54,512 nucleotides of DNA from Verrucomicrobiota bacterium (GTDB taxonomy: Bacteria; Verrucomicrobiota; Verrucomicrobiia; CAIQCK01): contig JAPLTX010000036.1 in NCBI GenBank assembly GCA_026397915.1, positions 1 through 54,512 on the forward strand, given 5' to 3'. The notes beneath the pieces were generated by a model, which was not told the DNA's origin, ran no database searches, and saw only the letters and a list, made by a program, of their open reading frames with translations. Position numbers and translations under genes: made by a program. Shown here one piece after another: positions 38,303 to 46,222 of the stretch. How positions within the stretch are numbered: position 1 is the first letter of the stretch; each line of letters begins with the position of its first letter.

Positions 38303-38350
38303 AGTAACCCGCCACTCCGTGGCGGGATTCCCGCGGCGGCGTCGCGGGCT
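38303..38350. repeat. REP-like double palindrome between rhaA and rhaT
   Basis: Two adjacent hairpins: CCCGCCAC (38308-38315) with GTGGCGGG (38319-38326) around a 3-nt loop, and CCCGCG (38330-38335) with CGCGGG (38343-38348). Paired short GC palindromes of this kind in intergenic space resemble REP/BIME elements mobilised by RAYT transposases. In an operon they also act as mRNA processing or stabilising structures. Only this one copy was found in the window by eye. Confidence 0.5.
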
Positions 38351-38369
38351 ACGAAGAAATGGAGCCATC

Positions 38370-39431
38370 ATGAATCCAGCGGAAGCAGCAACCAATCCGG
38401 CGCTCGGCGTCCTCATCTTCGCGCTCGGTGGTCTGGCCGGCGCGGTGTTCTACCTGCCGTTCAAGAAGGTCGCGAACTGGGCGTGGGAAAGTTACTGGGC
38501 CGTTTACGCCGTGGCGGGCTTGGTGATCGTGCCGTGGGCGCTCGCGTTCAGCACGTCGCCGAACGTCTGCAAGGTGCTTGGCGCTGCGCCCAGCGGCGAG
38601 TTCTGGTATTGCTACGCTTGCGGCGCGATGTGGGGCGTCGGCGGCCTGACGTGGGGCTTGATGATTCGCTACCTCGGCGTCGGTCTCGGCCTCGCGCTCG
38701 GCTGCGGCATTTGCTCGGCGGCTGGAACGCTGGTCCCGAAGGTTCTGAAAGGCGAGTTCGGCCAGCTCTTCGAGCCGGGCGCGGGCATCGCGTCGTTCGT
38801 CGGCGTGTTGGTCTCGTTGGCCGGCATCGTGATGGTCGGCATGGCAGGCATGTCGAAGGAGAAGGAACTGCCCGAAGAGGAGAAGAAGAAGGCGGTTGCG
38901 GAATACGATTTCAAGAAAGGCATCCTCGCGGCGTGTTTCTCCGGACTGATGAGTTCCGGCATGGGGTGGGGCCTCGTGGGCGGGCCGACGATGCAGAAGC
39001 TGGCCGAGACGACCGCGCCGGTCACGACGACGACGTGGAGCGGAATGCCGGTGCTTGTTGTGGTGCTGCTCGGCGGGTTCACCGTCAACTTCCTCTGGTG
39101 CCTCTTCCTCAACGTAAAGAACAAGACCACGGGCGACTACCTCAAGTCCGGCGCACCGCTGGCGGGCAACTTCCTGTTTGCGGGCATCGCGGGCGCAATC
39201 TGGTGCTCGCAGTTCATCTGCTTCAAGACCGGCGAGCCGGCGATGGGCAAGACCGCCTATGTCGGCTGGGCGTTGCTGATGGCCTCGGCGATCATGTTCA
39301 GCACGCTCATCGGTATCTTCATCGGCGAATGGAAAGGCACCAGCAAGCGCACGCGCACACTGCTCGCAGTGGGCCTCGTGCTGCTGCTGCTGTCGGCAGT
39401 CATCTCCGGCTACAGCGGATCGCTGAAGTAG
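38370..39431 (+). CDS. rhaT: L-rhamnose/proton symporter
   Basis: 353 residues, about ten membrane helices, colinear with RhaT of enterobacteria: NPALGVLIFALGGLAGAVFYLPFKKV at the start, then WAWESYWAVYAVAGLVIVPW, ACGAMWGVGGLTWGLMIRYLGVGLGLALGCG and, in the second half, GILAACFSGLMSSGMGWGL. It imports L-rhamnose with protons across the inner membrane. The start at 38370 (MNPAEAAT, GGAG upstream) is chosen; upstream codons fall within the REP-like element. It lies 69 bp after rhaA and 18 bp before the next transporter. Confidence 0.93.
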   Translation: MNPAEAATNPALGVLIFALGGLAGAVFYLPFKKVANWAWESYWAVYAVAGLVIVPWALAFSTSPNVCKVLGAAPSGEFWYCYACGAMWGVGGLTWGLMIRYLGVGLGLALGCGICSAAGTLVPKVLKGEFGQLFEPGAGIASFVGVLVSLAGIVMVGMAGMSKEKELPEEEKKKAVAEYDFKKGILAACFSGLMSSGMGWGLVGGPTMQKLAETTAPVTTTTWSGMPVLVVVLLGGFTVNFLWCLFLNVKNKTTGDYLKSGAPLAGNFLFAGIAGAIWCSQFICFKTGEPAMGKTAYVGWALLMASAIMFSTLIGIFIGEWKGTSKRTRTLLAVGLVLLLLSAVISGYSGSLK

Positions 39432-39449
39432 CTTTGCCCGCTCACTGCG

Positions 39450-40841
39450 ATGAGCGATCAGCCGCACTCACACGATCCGGTTGAGGAATTTGAGCGCGAG
39501 CGCGTGCCGGATCGGGCGCTGCTCGGGCTGAAGAGCTACGTCGGCCAGTTCGCGGGGGAGCACGTCGCGGGCACGGAGTTGATGATCGGCCCGTTGTTCC
39601 TCGCGGCGGGCGTCAGCGCGTTCGACCTCATCGTCGGCCTCATCGTCGGCAATTTGCTCGCCGTGCTGAGCTGGACGCTCTTTACCGCGCCGATCGCTAC
39701 GCGCGTGCGGCTGACGCTCTACTTCCAGCTCGAAAAGATCTGCGGGCGCAAGCTCGTCACACTCTACAACGTCGCCAACGGCGTCATGTTCACCTTCCTC
39801 GCTGGCGCGATGATCACCGTCTCGGCTACTGCGCTCGGCGTCTGGTTCAAGTTCCCGATGCCTGGCTTCGGCGACCTGATGCCCAACAGCCTCGGTTGGG
39901 TGATCGCCGTGCTCGCGGCGGGCGCGCTCTTCTCGTTCGTGGCCGCCTACGGCTACAAGTTTGTCTCCGAGTTCGCCAACATGGCCGTGCCGTGGATGGT
40001 CGCCGTCTTCATTGCGTTCGGCATCATCGGCCTGCGCCAGCTTGGTCTGACCTCCCTCGGCGACTTTTGGCACGTCGCGCAGACCGTGATTTGGAAGGGT
40101 GGTGACCCGATGCCGGGGCAGGTGAAATTCACCTTCTGGCACGTCATGTTCTTCGCGTGGTTCTGCAACATGGCGTGGCACATCGGCATGGCCGACCTCT
40201 CGCTGTTCCGCTACGCGAAGAAGTCGTGGTATGGCATCGCGTCGGCCGCCGGGATGTTCATCGGCCACTTCATGGCGTGGATTGCCGCCTCCATTCTCTA
40301 CGCGCTGCAACTGCACCAAGACCCGACGAACACCGCCGTGCTGCCCGGCCCGCTGGCGTATCGCGCGTGCGGAATTGCCGGTCTGCTCTGCGTCATCGCA
40401 GCCGGCTGGACCACCGCCAACCCGACGCTCTATCGAGCCGGCCTCGCCTTCCAATCGCTCGTGCCGTCCTCGTCGCGCTTCCGCGTCACGCTGCTGACCG
40501 GCCTTGTGGCGAGCGTCACCGCTGTCTTTCCGCTGGTGACGATGAAGCTGCTCGATTTTGTCGCGCTCTGGGGAATGATCCTGATGCCGATGGGTGCGGT
40601 GATCTTCGTGGACTTCTGGGTTCTACCGCGCCTCGGCCTGCGGAGCAACTTCGCCGAGGCTACGGGCCGTTCGATCAACTGGGCTGCCGGCCTCGCGTGG
40701 TTCCTGACGATGGCCGTCTGCACCGCGCTCGTGCAGTTTGCCGGCGTGCAAATCTACTTTGTCAGCCTGCCGGGATGGTTTGTGACGGCGATTCTTTATG
40801 TGGCACTGAGCAAGCTGTGGCAGAAGAAGGAAGCGGTTTGA
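39450..40841 (+). CDS. NCS1/purine-cytosine-permease-like membrane transporter
   Basis: 463 residues with about 12 membrane helices. The N-terminal motif VGQFAGEHVAGTELMIGPLFLAAGVSAFDLIVGLIVGNLLAVLSW, followed by the loop TAPIATRVRLTLYFQLEKICG, resembles the nucleobase-cation symporter-1 family (cytosine permease, thiamine and related carriers). The substrate is not predictable. Its position directly after rhaT and before the rhamnosidase suggests use of a rhamnose-linked product or co-nutrient, but the family does not normally move sugars. It starts 18 bp after rhaT, and the next gene starts 2 bp after its stop. Confidence 0.7.
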   Translation: MSDQPHSHDPVEEFERERVPDRALLGLKSYVGQFAGEHVAGTELMIGPLFLAAGVSAFDLIVGLIVGNLLAVLSWTLFTAPIATRVRLTLYFQLEKICGRKLVTLYNVANGVMFTFLAGAMITVSATALGVWFKFPMPGFGDLMPNSLGWVIAVLAAGALFSFVAAYGYKFVSEFANMAVPWMVAVFIAFGIIGLRQLGLTSLGDFWHVAQTVIWKGGDPMPGQVKFTFWHVMFFAWFCNMAWHIGMADLSLFRYAKKSWYGIASAAGMFIGHFMAWIAASILYALQLHQDPTNTAVLPGPLAYRACGIAGLLCVIAAGWTTANPTLYRAGLAFQSLVPSSSRFRVTLLTGLVASVTAVFPLVTMKLLDFVALWGMILMPMGAVIFVDFWVLPRLGLRSNFAEATGRSINWAAGLAWFLTMAVCTALVQFAGVQIYFVSLPGWFVTAILYVALSKLWQKKEAV

Positions 40842-40843
40842 GT

Positions 40844-41401
40844 GTGGCCGAGCATCGCATGCAAACATCAATCACTGAGCTTGATAAGATGGTCGCAACG
40901 GCGCTGTTGGACTTTGAGCGAGTGCTTGTTTCCGGCTGGCGAGGAAAGGAAAACGATTGCGTTAATCTGTTTGCGCACGAGTGTCTTTCAAAGCAGCTCC
41001 ATCCCGGGGGCGTAATCAAAGATTTGACCCAGATTGGTATCGAAGTTGGAGTCCCCCAGATCAAGACACCCGGCAGTAAGGCTGCCGTTCGAAAAGACTT
41101 AGTGATTTGGGGTGCGCCAAGAGAGGTTGCGTGGGACGAAGCGTGGGAGCCTGTTCGGATTCCACGTTCGATCATCGAGTGGAAAGTGCGACGTAAGAAG
41201 CGGGGTGGCGACATTCTCGACAGCAAAGACATCAATTGGTTGACGGAATACTCGGAAAAGCATCACGAGTTCGTTGGCTACGCTGTCACAGTAGATTTCA
41301 CGGCTTCAGAGCCACATATCACAAGCGCAAGAATTCAGAATGGTAAGGTTTGGGAGGAATTCCACCGCCAGTTGAAAGCCGAACCCAGCTTGGAGTCTTA
41401 A
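40844..41401 (+). CDS. Hypothetical protein with a PD-(D/E)XK-nuclease-like pattern
   Basis: 185 residues from GTG 40844, which has AAGGAAG about 10 bases upstream; an ATG at 40859 is the alternative. I do not recognise a named family. VRKDLVIWGAP followed about 20 residues later by RSIIEWKVRRKKRGG is the D...ExK arrangement of PD-(D/E)XK folds, and DILDSKDINWLTEYSEKHHEFVGYAVTVDF would be the following helix and strand. It is soluble and more AT-rich than the flanking transporter and rhamnosidase genes, so it looks acquired despite its operon position. Nuclease activity is a guess from one motif. Confidence 0.6.
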   Translation: MAEHRMQTSITELDKMVATALLDFERVLVSGWRGKENDCVNLFAHECLSKQLHPGGVIKDLTQIGIEVGVPQIKTPGSKAAVRKDLVIWGAPREVAWDEAWEPVRIPRSIIEWKVRRKKRGGDILDSKDINWLTEYSEKHHEFVGYAVTVDFTASEPHITSARIQNGKVWEEFHRQLKAEPSLES

Positions 41402-41403
41402 CC

Positions 41404-41577
41404 ATGAAACGCATCGCTGAAATCCTCTCGTGGATCGCGCTGGCTGTAACGCTGGCGCCGGCATGCCTGTTCTTCGTGGACAAACTCGACCTTGCGCAGG
41501 CGCAGGCGTGGATGCTCGTCGCCACGGTGTTGTGGTTCATCGCCACGCCGTTCTGGATGGAGCACAAAGCCTCCTGA
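41404..41577 (+). CDS. Small membrane protein, 57 aa
   Basis: Starts 2 bp after the previous stop. The residues MKRIAEILSWIALAVTLAPACLFF and WMLVATVLWFIATPFW predict two membrane helices with a short loop (VDKLDLAQAQA). Nothing else can be said about function. Two-helix proteins of this kind often sit beside sugar-uptake or glycosidase genes in Verrucomicrobiota, which is context only. The next gene begins 38 bp later. Confidence 0.6.
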   Translation: MKRIAEILSWIALAVTLAPACLFFVDKLDLAQAQAWMLVATVLWFIATPFWMEHKAS

Positions 41578-41614
41578 TTCTTTGCAGCTCAATCTTCACA
41601 AGAAACCAACGACT

Positions 41615-44600
41615 ATGAAAACCAACCCATTACTCATCATGACTGCGCTTGTGTTTGCTCTCGCGGCAGATTGCCCGGCTGCGTCGGTCAAGCCCGGTCT
41701 TGCGCCGAATCATCTTCGTTGCGAATACCGCGTCAACCCGCTCGGCATCGGCGAGGTCGCGCCGCGGCTGAGTTGGATTGTGGACTCGAAGGAGCGCGGG
41801 CAGCGGCAGATTGCGTATCGCGTCTTTGTCGCCAGCAGCGAGGCGGCGTTGGCGGAAAAGACGGGCGATTTGTGGGACAGTGGGAAGGTCGCGAGCGATG
41901 AGACGACGGGCGTGGTCTACGCCGGCAAGCCGCTCGTGTCGGGCCAGCGTTGTTTCTGGAAGGTGAAGGTGTGGGATCGCCACGGCATCGCGACGGAGTG
42001 GAGCGCGCAGGCGATGTGGACGATGGGATTGCTCAACGCCGACGACTGGAAGGCGGAGTGGATCGGCTTCGACAAGGCGCGCGTCAACATGGACTTGCCC
42101 GACGCGCCGTTGGAGGGCGCGAAGTGGATCTGGCTGGCCGCGGAGCAGCCGTTGCACGCGAAGGCCGCCCATCGGCTCTTTGTCAGCACGCTCGCGTTGC
42201 CCGCCGACATCAAGATCGCCAAGGCCGAGTTGCTTGCCGTCTCCGATGACAACTTCAAGTTTGTGATCAACACGCACATGGCCAGCAGCGGCACCGGGTG
42301 GCAGCGTGCCAAGGCAACCGATGTGACCTTGCTTCTCCACGGCGGCGACAACAGCCTGCGCGTCGAGGTTTGGAACGCCACCGAAGGTCCTGCCGGGTTG
42401 CTCGCGAAGCTCGTCATCACCACCGCCGATGGAAAGAAGATCACGCACGTCACCGATGGCTCGTGGAAGACTGCGGCCGGGCCGGGCGCCTACTGGCACA
42501 ATCGCGCCATTGACGCCAGCACGTGGCCCGCCGCGCGCGTGCTTGGCGACTTCGGGATGGAACCGTGGGGCAAGGCGAAGCTGCAGACGTTGTTCCTGCC
42601 GCCAGTGCCGTTCCTGCGGACGGGTTTCCGCGCCGACAAACCGGTGAAGTGCGCGACGCTCTACGCGACGGGGCTTGGCATCTTCGACATGCATCTCAAT
42701 GGCAAGCGCGTCAACGATACTTGGCTTAATCCCGGCTGGACCGAATACACCAAGCGCGTCTATTACCGCGCCTACGACGTGACGAAGCTCGTGCGCGCCG
42801 GCGACAACGCGCTCGGCGCCGTGCTCGCGGATGGGTGGTTCAGCGGCTACGTCGGCTATGGGAATATGCGCGACCACTACGGAAAGCTGCCGCGCGTGCG
42901 GGCGCAGTTGAACATCGAGTTCGCCGACGGTTCGACGGCGGTCGTCGGCACGGGGTCGAACTGGAAGGCCGCTGTTGGCCCGCTGCGCGAGGCGGACTTC
43001 CTGATGGGCGAGACCTATGACGCGCGGCTCGCGATGGATGGTTGGGACGCGCCCGGTTTCAATGACGGCAAATGGGAGTCGGTCGTTGTCGGCAGCAGCG
43101 AGGTGCAGCCGAAGGTGGAGGCGCATCCGGGACCGCCGGTGGTCGTGTTCGCCGAGTTGAAGGCGAAGAAGATCACCGAGCCGACGAAGGGCGTCTATGT
43201 GCTCAACATGGGCCAGAATTTCGCCGGCGTCGCGCGACTGAAGGTGAAGGGCGCGCCGGGCCAGAAGATCGTGCTGCGGTTCGCCGAGCGGCTCAACCCC
43301 GACGGCACGATCTACACCACCAACCTCCGCAGCGCCCGCTGCACCGACACCTACATCTGCCGCGGTGGCGGCTGGGAGACGTGGACGCCGCGGTTCACGT
43401 TCCACGGTTTCCAATACGTCGAGATCACCGGCCTGAAGCAGAAGCCCGCGTCCGACACGGTCGTGGGCCTCGCGCTCAGCAGCGACACGCTGGTCACGGG
43501 CAAGTTTGCGTGCTCGGATAAGATGTTGAACCAGCTCCGTAGCAACATCTACTGGACGCAGCGGATGAACTTCATAGACATCCCGACCGATTGCCCGCAG
43601 CGCGACGAGCGGCTCGGCTGGACCGGCGACGCGCAGGTCTATGTCCGCACCGCCACGCTCAACACCGACGTGCAGGCGTTCTTCAACAAGTGGCTCGTGG
43701 ACCTTTGCCAGGACAGCCAGCGCGAGGACGGCCAGTTCCCGATGGTCGCGCCCGTGAAAGTCGCCGGCCCCGACGGCGGCCCCGCGTGGCAGGAGGCGGG
43801 CGTCATCTGCCCGTGGACCATCTACGAAGTCTATGGCGACCGGCGCGTGCTGGAGCGGAACTACGCCGCGATGTGCAAGTTCATCGAGTTCTGCAAGAAC
43901 CGCAGCACGCCGGAGCTGTTGCCGCCGGCGAAGTATCATTGCTTCGGCGACTGGCTGAGCATCAACGCCGACACGCCGAAGGACATCATCTACACCGCCT
44001 ACTTCGCCTACAGCGCGAAGCTGCTCTCGCGCGCCGCCGAGGTGCTCGGCAAGACCAACGACGCCGGCAAATACCGCGACCTGTTCAACCAGATCAGAGC
44101 CGCGTTCAACAAAGCCTACGTCGCCGAGGATGGCCGCATCAAAGGCGACACGCAGACCTGCTACGTGCTCGCGATCGTGGTCGGCCTCGTGGACGGCGAG
44201 AAGGCAAAGCTGGCGGCGAAGTATCTCGTCGAGAACATCGAGGCGCGCGACAACCATCTCTCCACCGGCTTCATCGGCACCAAGGACCTGATGCTGGCGC
44301 TGGCGAAGATCGGCCGCAACGACGTCGCCTACCGGCTCATCCACAACGACACGTTCCCGTCGTGGGGCTTCTCCATCAAACACGGCGCCACCAGCATCTG
44401 GGAGCGTTGGAACGGCTGGACGCCCGAGACCGGCTTCGGCGATCCCGGCATGAACAGCTTCGCCCACTACAGCTTCGGCGCGGTCTATCAATGGATGGTC
44501 GAGAACATCGGCGGCATCCGCAACGACCCCGACACAGGAGTCGGGGCGGGCGGCCCCGCCTACAAGAAGATCGTCATCGCCCCGACGCCCGGCGGCAAGC

Positions 44601-44872
44601 TGACCAGTGCCGACGTCCGCTACGACAGCATCCGCGGCCGCATCGAGACCGCGTGGAAGAAGAGCGGCGACAAACTCACCCTCAACGTCACCATCCCCGC
44701 GAACACCACCGCCACCGTGCTCGTCCCCGCCAAGAGCGCCGACGCCGTCACCGAGAGCGGCAAGCCGCTGGCAAAAGCGCCCGGCGTGAAGTTCCTGCGA
44801 ATGGAAGGCGACCGCGCCGTGCTGGAACTGGAGGCGGGGAGTTATCGGTTCTGTTTGCTGGTGAACAAGTGA
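41615..44872 (+). CDS. Exported alpha-L-rhamnosidase, GH78
   Basis: 1085 residues with a signal peptide (MKTNPLLIMTALVFALAADC). Cleaves terminal alpha-L-rhamnose from glycans. Order: a fibronectin-III-like N domain (residues ~25-145), an extra beta-sandwich (about 155-300, WIWLAAEQPLHAKAAHRLF to TDGSWKT), the rhamnosidase N and B sandwiches (PFLRTGFRADKPVKCATLYA, then FAGVARLKVKGAPGQKIVLR), the (alpha/alpha)6 catalytic barrel and a C-terminal sandwich. Catalytic-site acids are in TDCPQRDERLGWTGDAQ (D659, D664, E665, D672) and SIWERWNGW (E930). The ATG at 41615 is preferred because it opens the signal. Partial copies of this gene occur at 45900, 47278 and 49656. Confidence 0.95.
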   Translation: MKTNPLLIMTALVFALAADCPAASVKPGLAPNHLRCEYRVNPLGIGEVAPRLSWIVDSKERGQRQIAYRVFVASSEAALAEKTGDLWDSGKVASDETTGVVYAGKPLVSGQRCFWKVKVWDRHGIATEWSAQAMWTMGLLNADDWKAEWIGFDKARVNMDLPDAPLEGAKWIWLAAEQPLHAKAAHRLFVSTLALPADIKIAKAELLAVSDDNFKFVINTHMASSGTGWQRAKATDVTLLLHGGDNSLRVEVWNATEGPAGLLAKLVITTADGKKITHVTDGSWKTAAGPGAYWHNRAIDASTWPAARVLGDFGMEPWGKAKLQTLFLPPVPFLRTGFRADKPVKCATLYATGLGIFDMHLNGKRVNDTWLNPGWTEYTKRVYYRAYDVTKLVRAGDNALGAVLADGWFSGYVGYGNMRDHYGKLPRVRAQLNIEFADGSTAVVGTGSNWKAAVGPLREADFLMGETYDARLAMDGWDAPGFNDGKWESVVVGSSEVQPKVEAHPGPPVVVFAELKAKKITEPTKGVYVLNMGQNFAGVARLKVKGAPGQKIVLRFAERLNPDGTIYTTNLRSARCTDTYICRGGGWETWTPRFTFHGFQYVEITGLKQKPASDTVVGLALSSDTLVTGKFACSDKMLNQLRSNIYWTQRMNFIDIPTDCPQRDERLGWTGDAQVYVRTATLNTDVQAFFNKWLVDLCQDSQREDGQFPMVAPVKVAGPDGGPAWQEAGVICPWTIYEVYGDRRVLERNYAAMCKFIEFCKNRSTPELLPPAKYHCFGDWLSINADTPKDIIYTAYFAYSAKLLSRAAEVLGKTNDAGKYRDLFNQIRAAFNKAYVAEDGRIKGDTQTCYVLAIVVGLVDGEKAKLAAKYLVENIEARDNHLSTGFIGTKDLMLALAKIGRNDVAYRLIHNDTFPSWGFSIKHGATSIWERWNGWTPETGFGDPGMNSFAHYSFGAVYQWMVENIGGIRNDPDTGVGAGGPAYKKIVIAPTPGGKLTSADVRYDSIRGRIETAWKKSGDKLTLNVTIPANTTATVLVPAKSADAVTESGKPLAKAPGVKFLRMEGDRAVLELEAGSYRFCLLVNK

Positions 44873-44896
44873 GCGGGATCGGGGCGCGGCGATTGA

Positions 44897-44925
44897 TTGA
44901 CCCCGCAGCGGGAAGCTGTTATTCC
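44897..44925 (+). promoter_or_regulatory. Possible sigma-70-type promoter before the Sel1 gene
   Basis: TTGACC (44897-44902), a 17-base spacer and TATTCC (44920-44925) form a fair -35 and a poor -10, 35 bp before the Sel1 start. It would separate the Sel1 gene from the rhamnosidase transcript. Weak call. Confidence 0.25.
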
Positions 44926-44960
44926 TCGCGCCAGTTCTGTTAAACAAGAACGTAATTAAA

Positions 44961-45836
44961 ATGAATCGGATGAAGTCGTGTCTCAAAGCGTGGCTGGGCG
45001 CGCTCGCGCTCGGCGTGTTTATGTTCGGTTTGAGCCCCTCAGCCTCGGCGGCCGATGCCACCGGCCAATGGAAATGGAGTTACGAGCGCAACGGCGAGAC
45101 TGTGCCGAACACGATGACGTTGAAACAGGATGGCGAGAAACTTACTGGCACGGTCATCGGGCGCAGCAACATCGAGACCGCCATCGCCGACGGCAGGATC
45201 AAGGATGGCGCAATCTCATTCACCGTGACCCGCGAGCGCAACGGCGCGAAGTTCGTCTCCTACTACAAAGGCCGGCTCGCCGGCGACACCATCAAAGGCA
45301 CCATCGAGATGGACCGTGGCGGCCAGAAGAGCAGCCGCGAGTGGGACGCCAGGCGCGTGCAAGCGCAGGAGGACAGTCACCGGAAGGCCGCCGAGCAGGG
45401 CAGCGCGTATGACCAGACGGTGTTGGCGGCCCACTACGAATACGGCAACGGCGTGGTCAAGGACTCGGCCGAAGCGCTGAAGTGGTATCATAAGGCCGCC
45501 GAGCAAAACTATCAGGTGGCGCAGGTGCTGCTCGGCTTTTGCTACCAGAACGGCGAGGGCACGGCGACCAACGATATCCAAGCCCTCAAATGGTTTCGCC
45601 GCGCCGCCGAGGTGGGACATCCCGCGGGCCAATACATGCTCGGCTACTGCTACCAATACGGCAAGGGCACGGCTACGAATTACGTCGAGGCGGAGAAGTG
45701 GTTCAACCTCGCCGCTGAGCAGGACTACGATATCGCCAAGAAAACCCAATCCGAAGTCGCGCAGCGGCTGACGAAGAAAGAGATTGAGGAAGCGCAGCGG
45801 CTGGCGCGCGAGTTCAAGGGGCGGAAGACGCCGTAA
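44961..45836 (+). CDS. Exported Sel1-repeat protein
   Basis: 291 residues with a signal peptide (hydrophobic WLGALALGVFMFGLSP, cleavage near ASA/ADATG). Residues ~35-125 form a beta-rich domain (GQWKWSYERNGETVPNTMTL, TGTVIGRSNIETAIADG, SFTVTRERNG). Three Sel1 repeats follow (about 148-255): AHYEYGNGVVKDSAEALKWYHKAAEQ, LGFCYQNGEGTATNDIQALKWF and LGYCYQYGKGTATNYVEAEKWF. Sel1 repeats are alpha/alpha solenoid protein-binding modules. The partner is unknown. It lies between the intact rhamnosidase and a fragment of it. Confidence 0.85.
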   Translation: MNRMKSCLKAWLGALALGVFMFGLSPSASAADATGQWKWSYERNGETVPNTMTLKQDGEKLTGTVIGRSNIETAIADGRIKDGAISFTVTRERNGAKFVSYYKGRLAGDTIKGTIEMDRGGQKSSREWDARRVQAQEDSHRKAAEQGSAYDQTVLAAHYEYGNGVVKDSAEALKWYHKAAEQNYQVAQVLLGFCYQNGEGTATNDIQALKWFRRAAEVGHPAGQYMLGYCYQYGKGTATNYVEAEKWFNLAAEQDYDIAKKTQSEVAQRLTKKEIEEAQRLAREFKGRKTP

Positions 45837-46222
45837 GCGTCGCGGCGACGGCCCCGGGTTTCGGGTGGTGTTGGTTTGCGCGCGGTCGAGGACGACACTA
45901 TTACCGAGAGCGGCAAACCGCTGGTGGCAGCGCCCGGCGTGAAGTTCCTGCGATTGGAAGGCGACCGCGCCGTGCTGGAAGTGGAGGCGGGGAGTTATCG
46001 GTTTGGGACGACGGCGAGATAGTGGCCGTATTCAAAGTCGAGAGCGACTCGCGTTCGCGTCCATTGAATTGCGGGGAGTTCGCACTTGCGTCTGGTTTGG
46101 CGCGGGCAATAATGCCGCGCAAACTGCGCATGAGCACAGCCACGGCAACGATTGAGCCAGCGCAACACTTCGGATGCGCAGGTCAGCGCGGCTTGGCGAT
46201 AAATGATGAGGAGAACGGGAAA
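45837..46222. other. Intergenic stretch holding a rhamnosidase fragment
   Basis: 386 bp between the Sel1 and peptidase genes. The first 60 bp show nothing. 45900-46022 is the GH78 3'-end fragment listed separately. The rest, to the peptidase start, has a frame that would extend the peptidase N-terminus, but those residues (MAVFKVESDSRSRPLNC onward) show no family resemblance and precede a good signal sequence, so I treat them as non-coding. Confidence 0.55.
45900..46022 (+). pseudogene. Copy 1 of the rhamnosidase 3' end (fragment)
   Basis: Encodes ITESGKPLVAAPGVKFLRLE and continues to a stop at 46020-46022, matching the last ~40 residues of the intact GH78 protein. Over the 102 bases 45903-46004 I count 8 differences from 44750-44851. 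No start codon or upstream enzyme sequence is present, so it cannot make a rhamnosidase. It begins 63 bp after the Sel1 stop codon. Confidence 0.85.

Noticed and set aside
41630..45061. A 1143-codon open frame on the minus strand opposite the rhamnosidase
   Set aside because: It mirrors the codon structure of the GC-rich GH78 gene, has Arg/Ala/His/Val-rich residues without any domain, and the plus-strand gene has full catalytic motifs.
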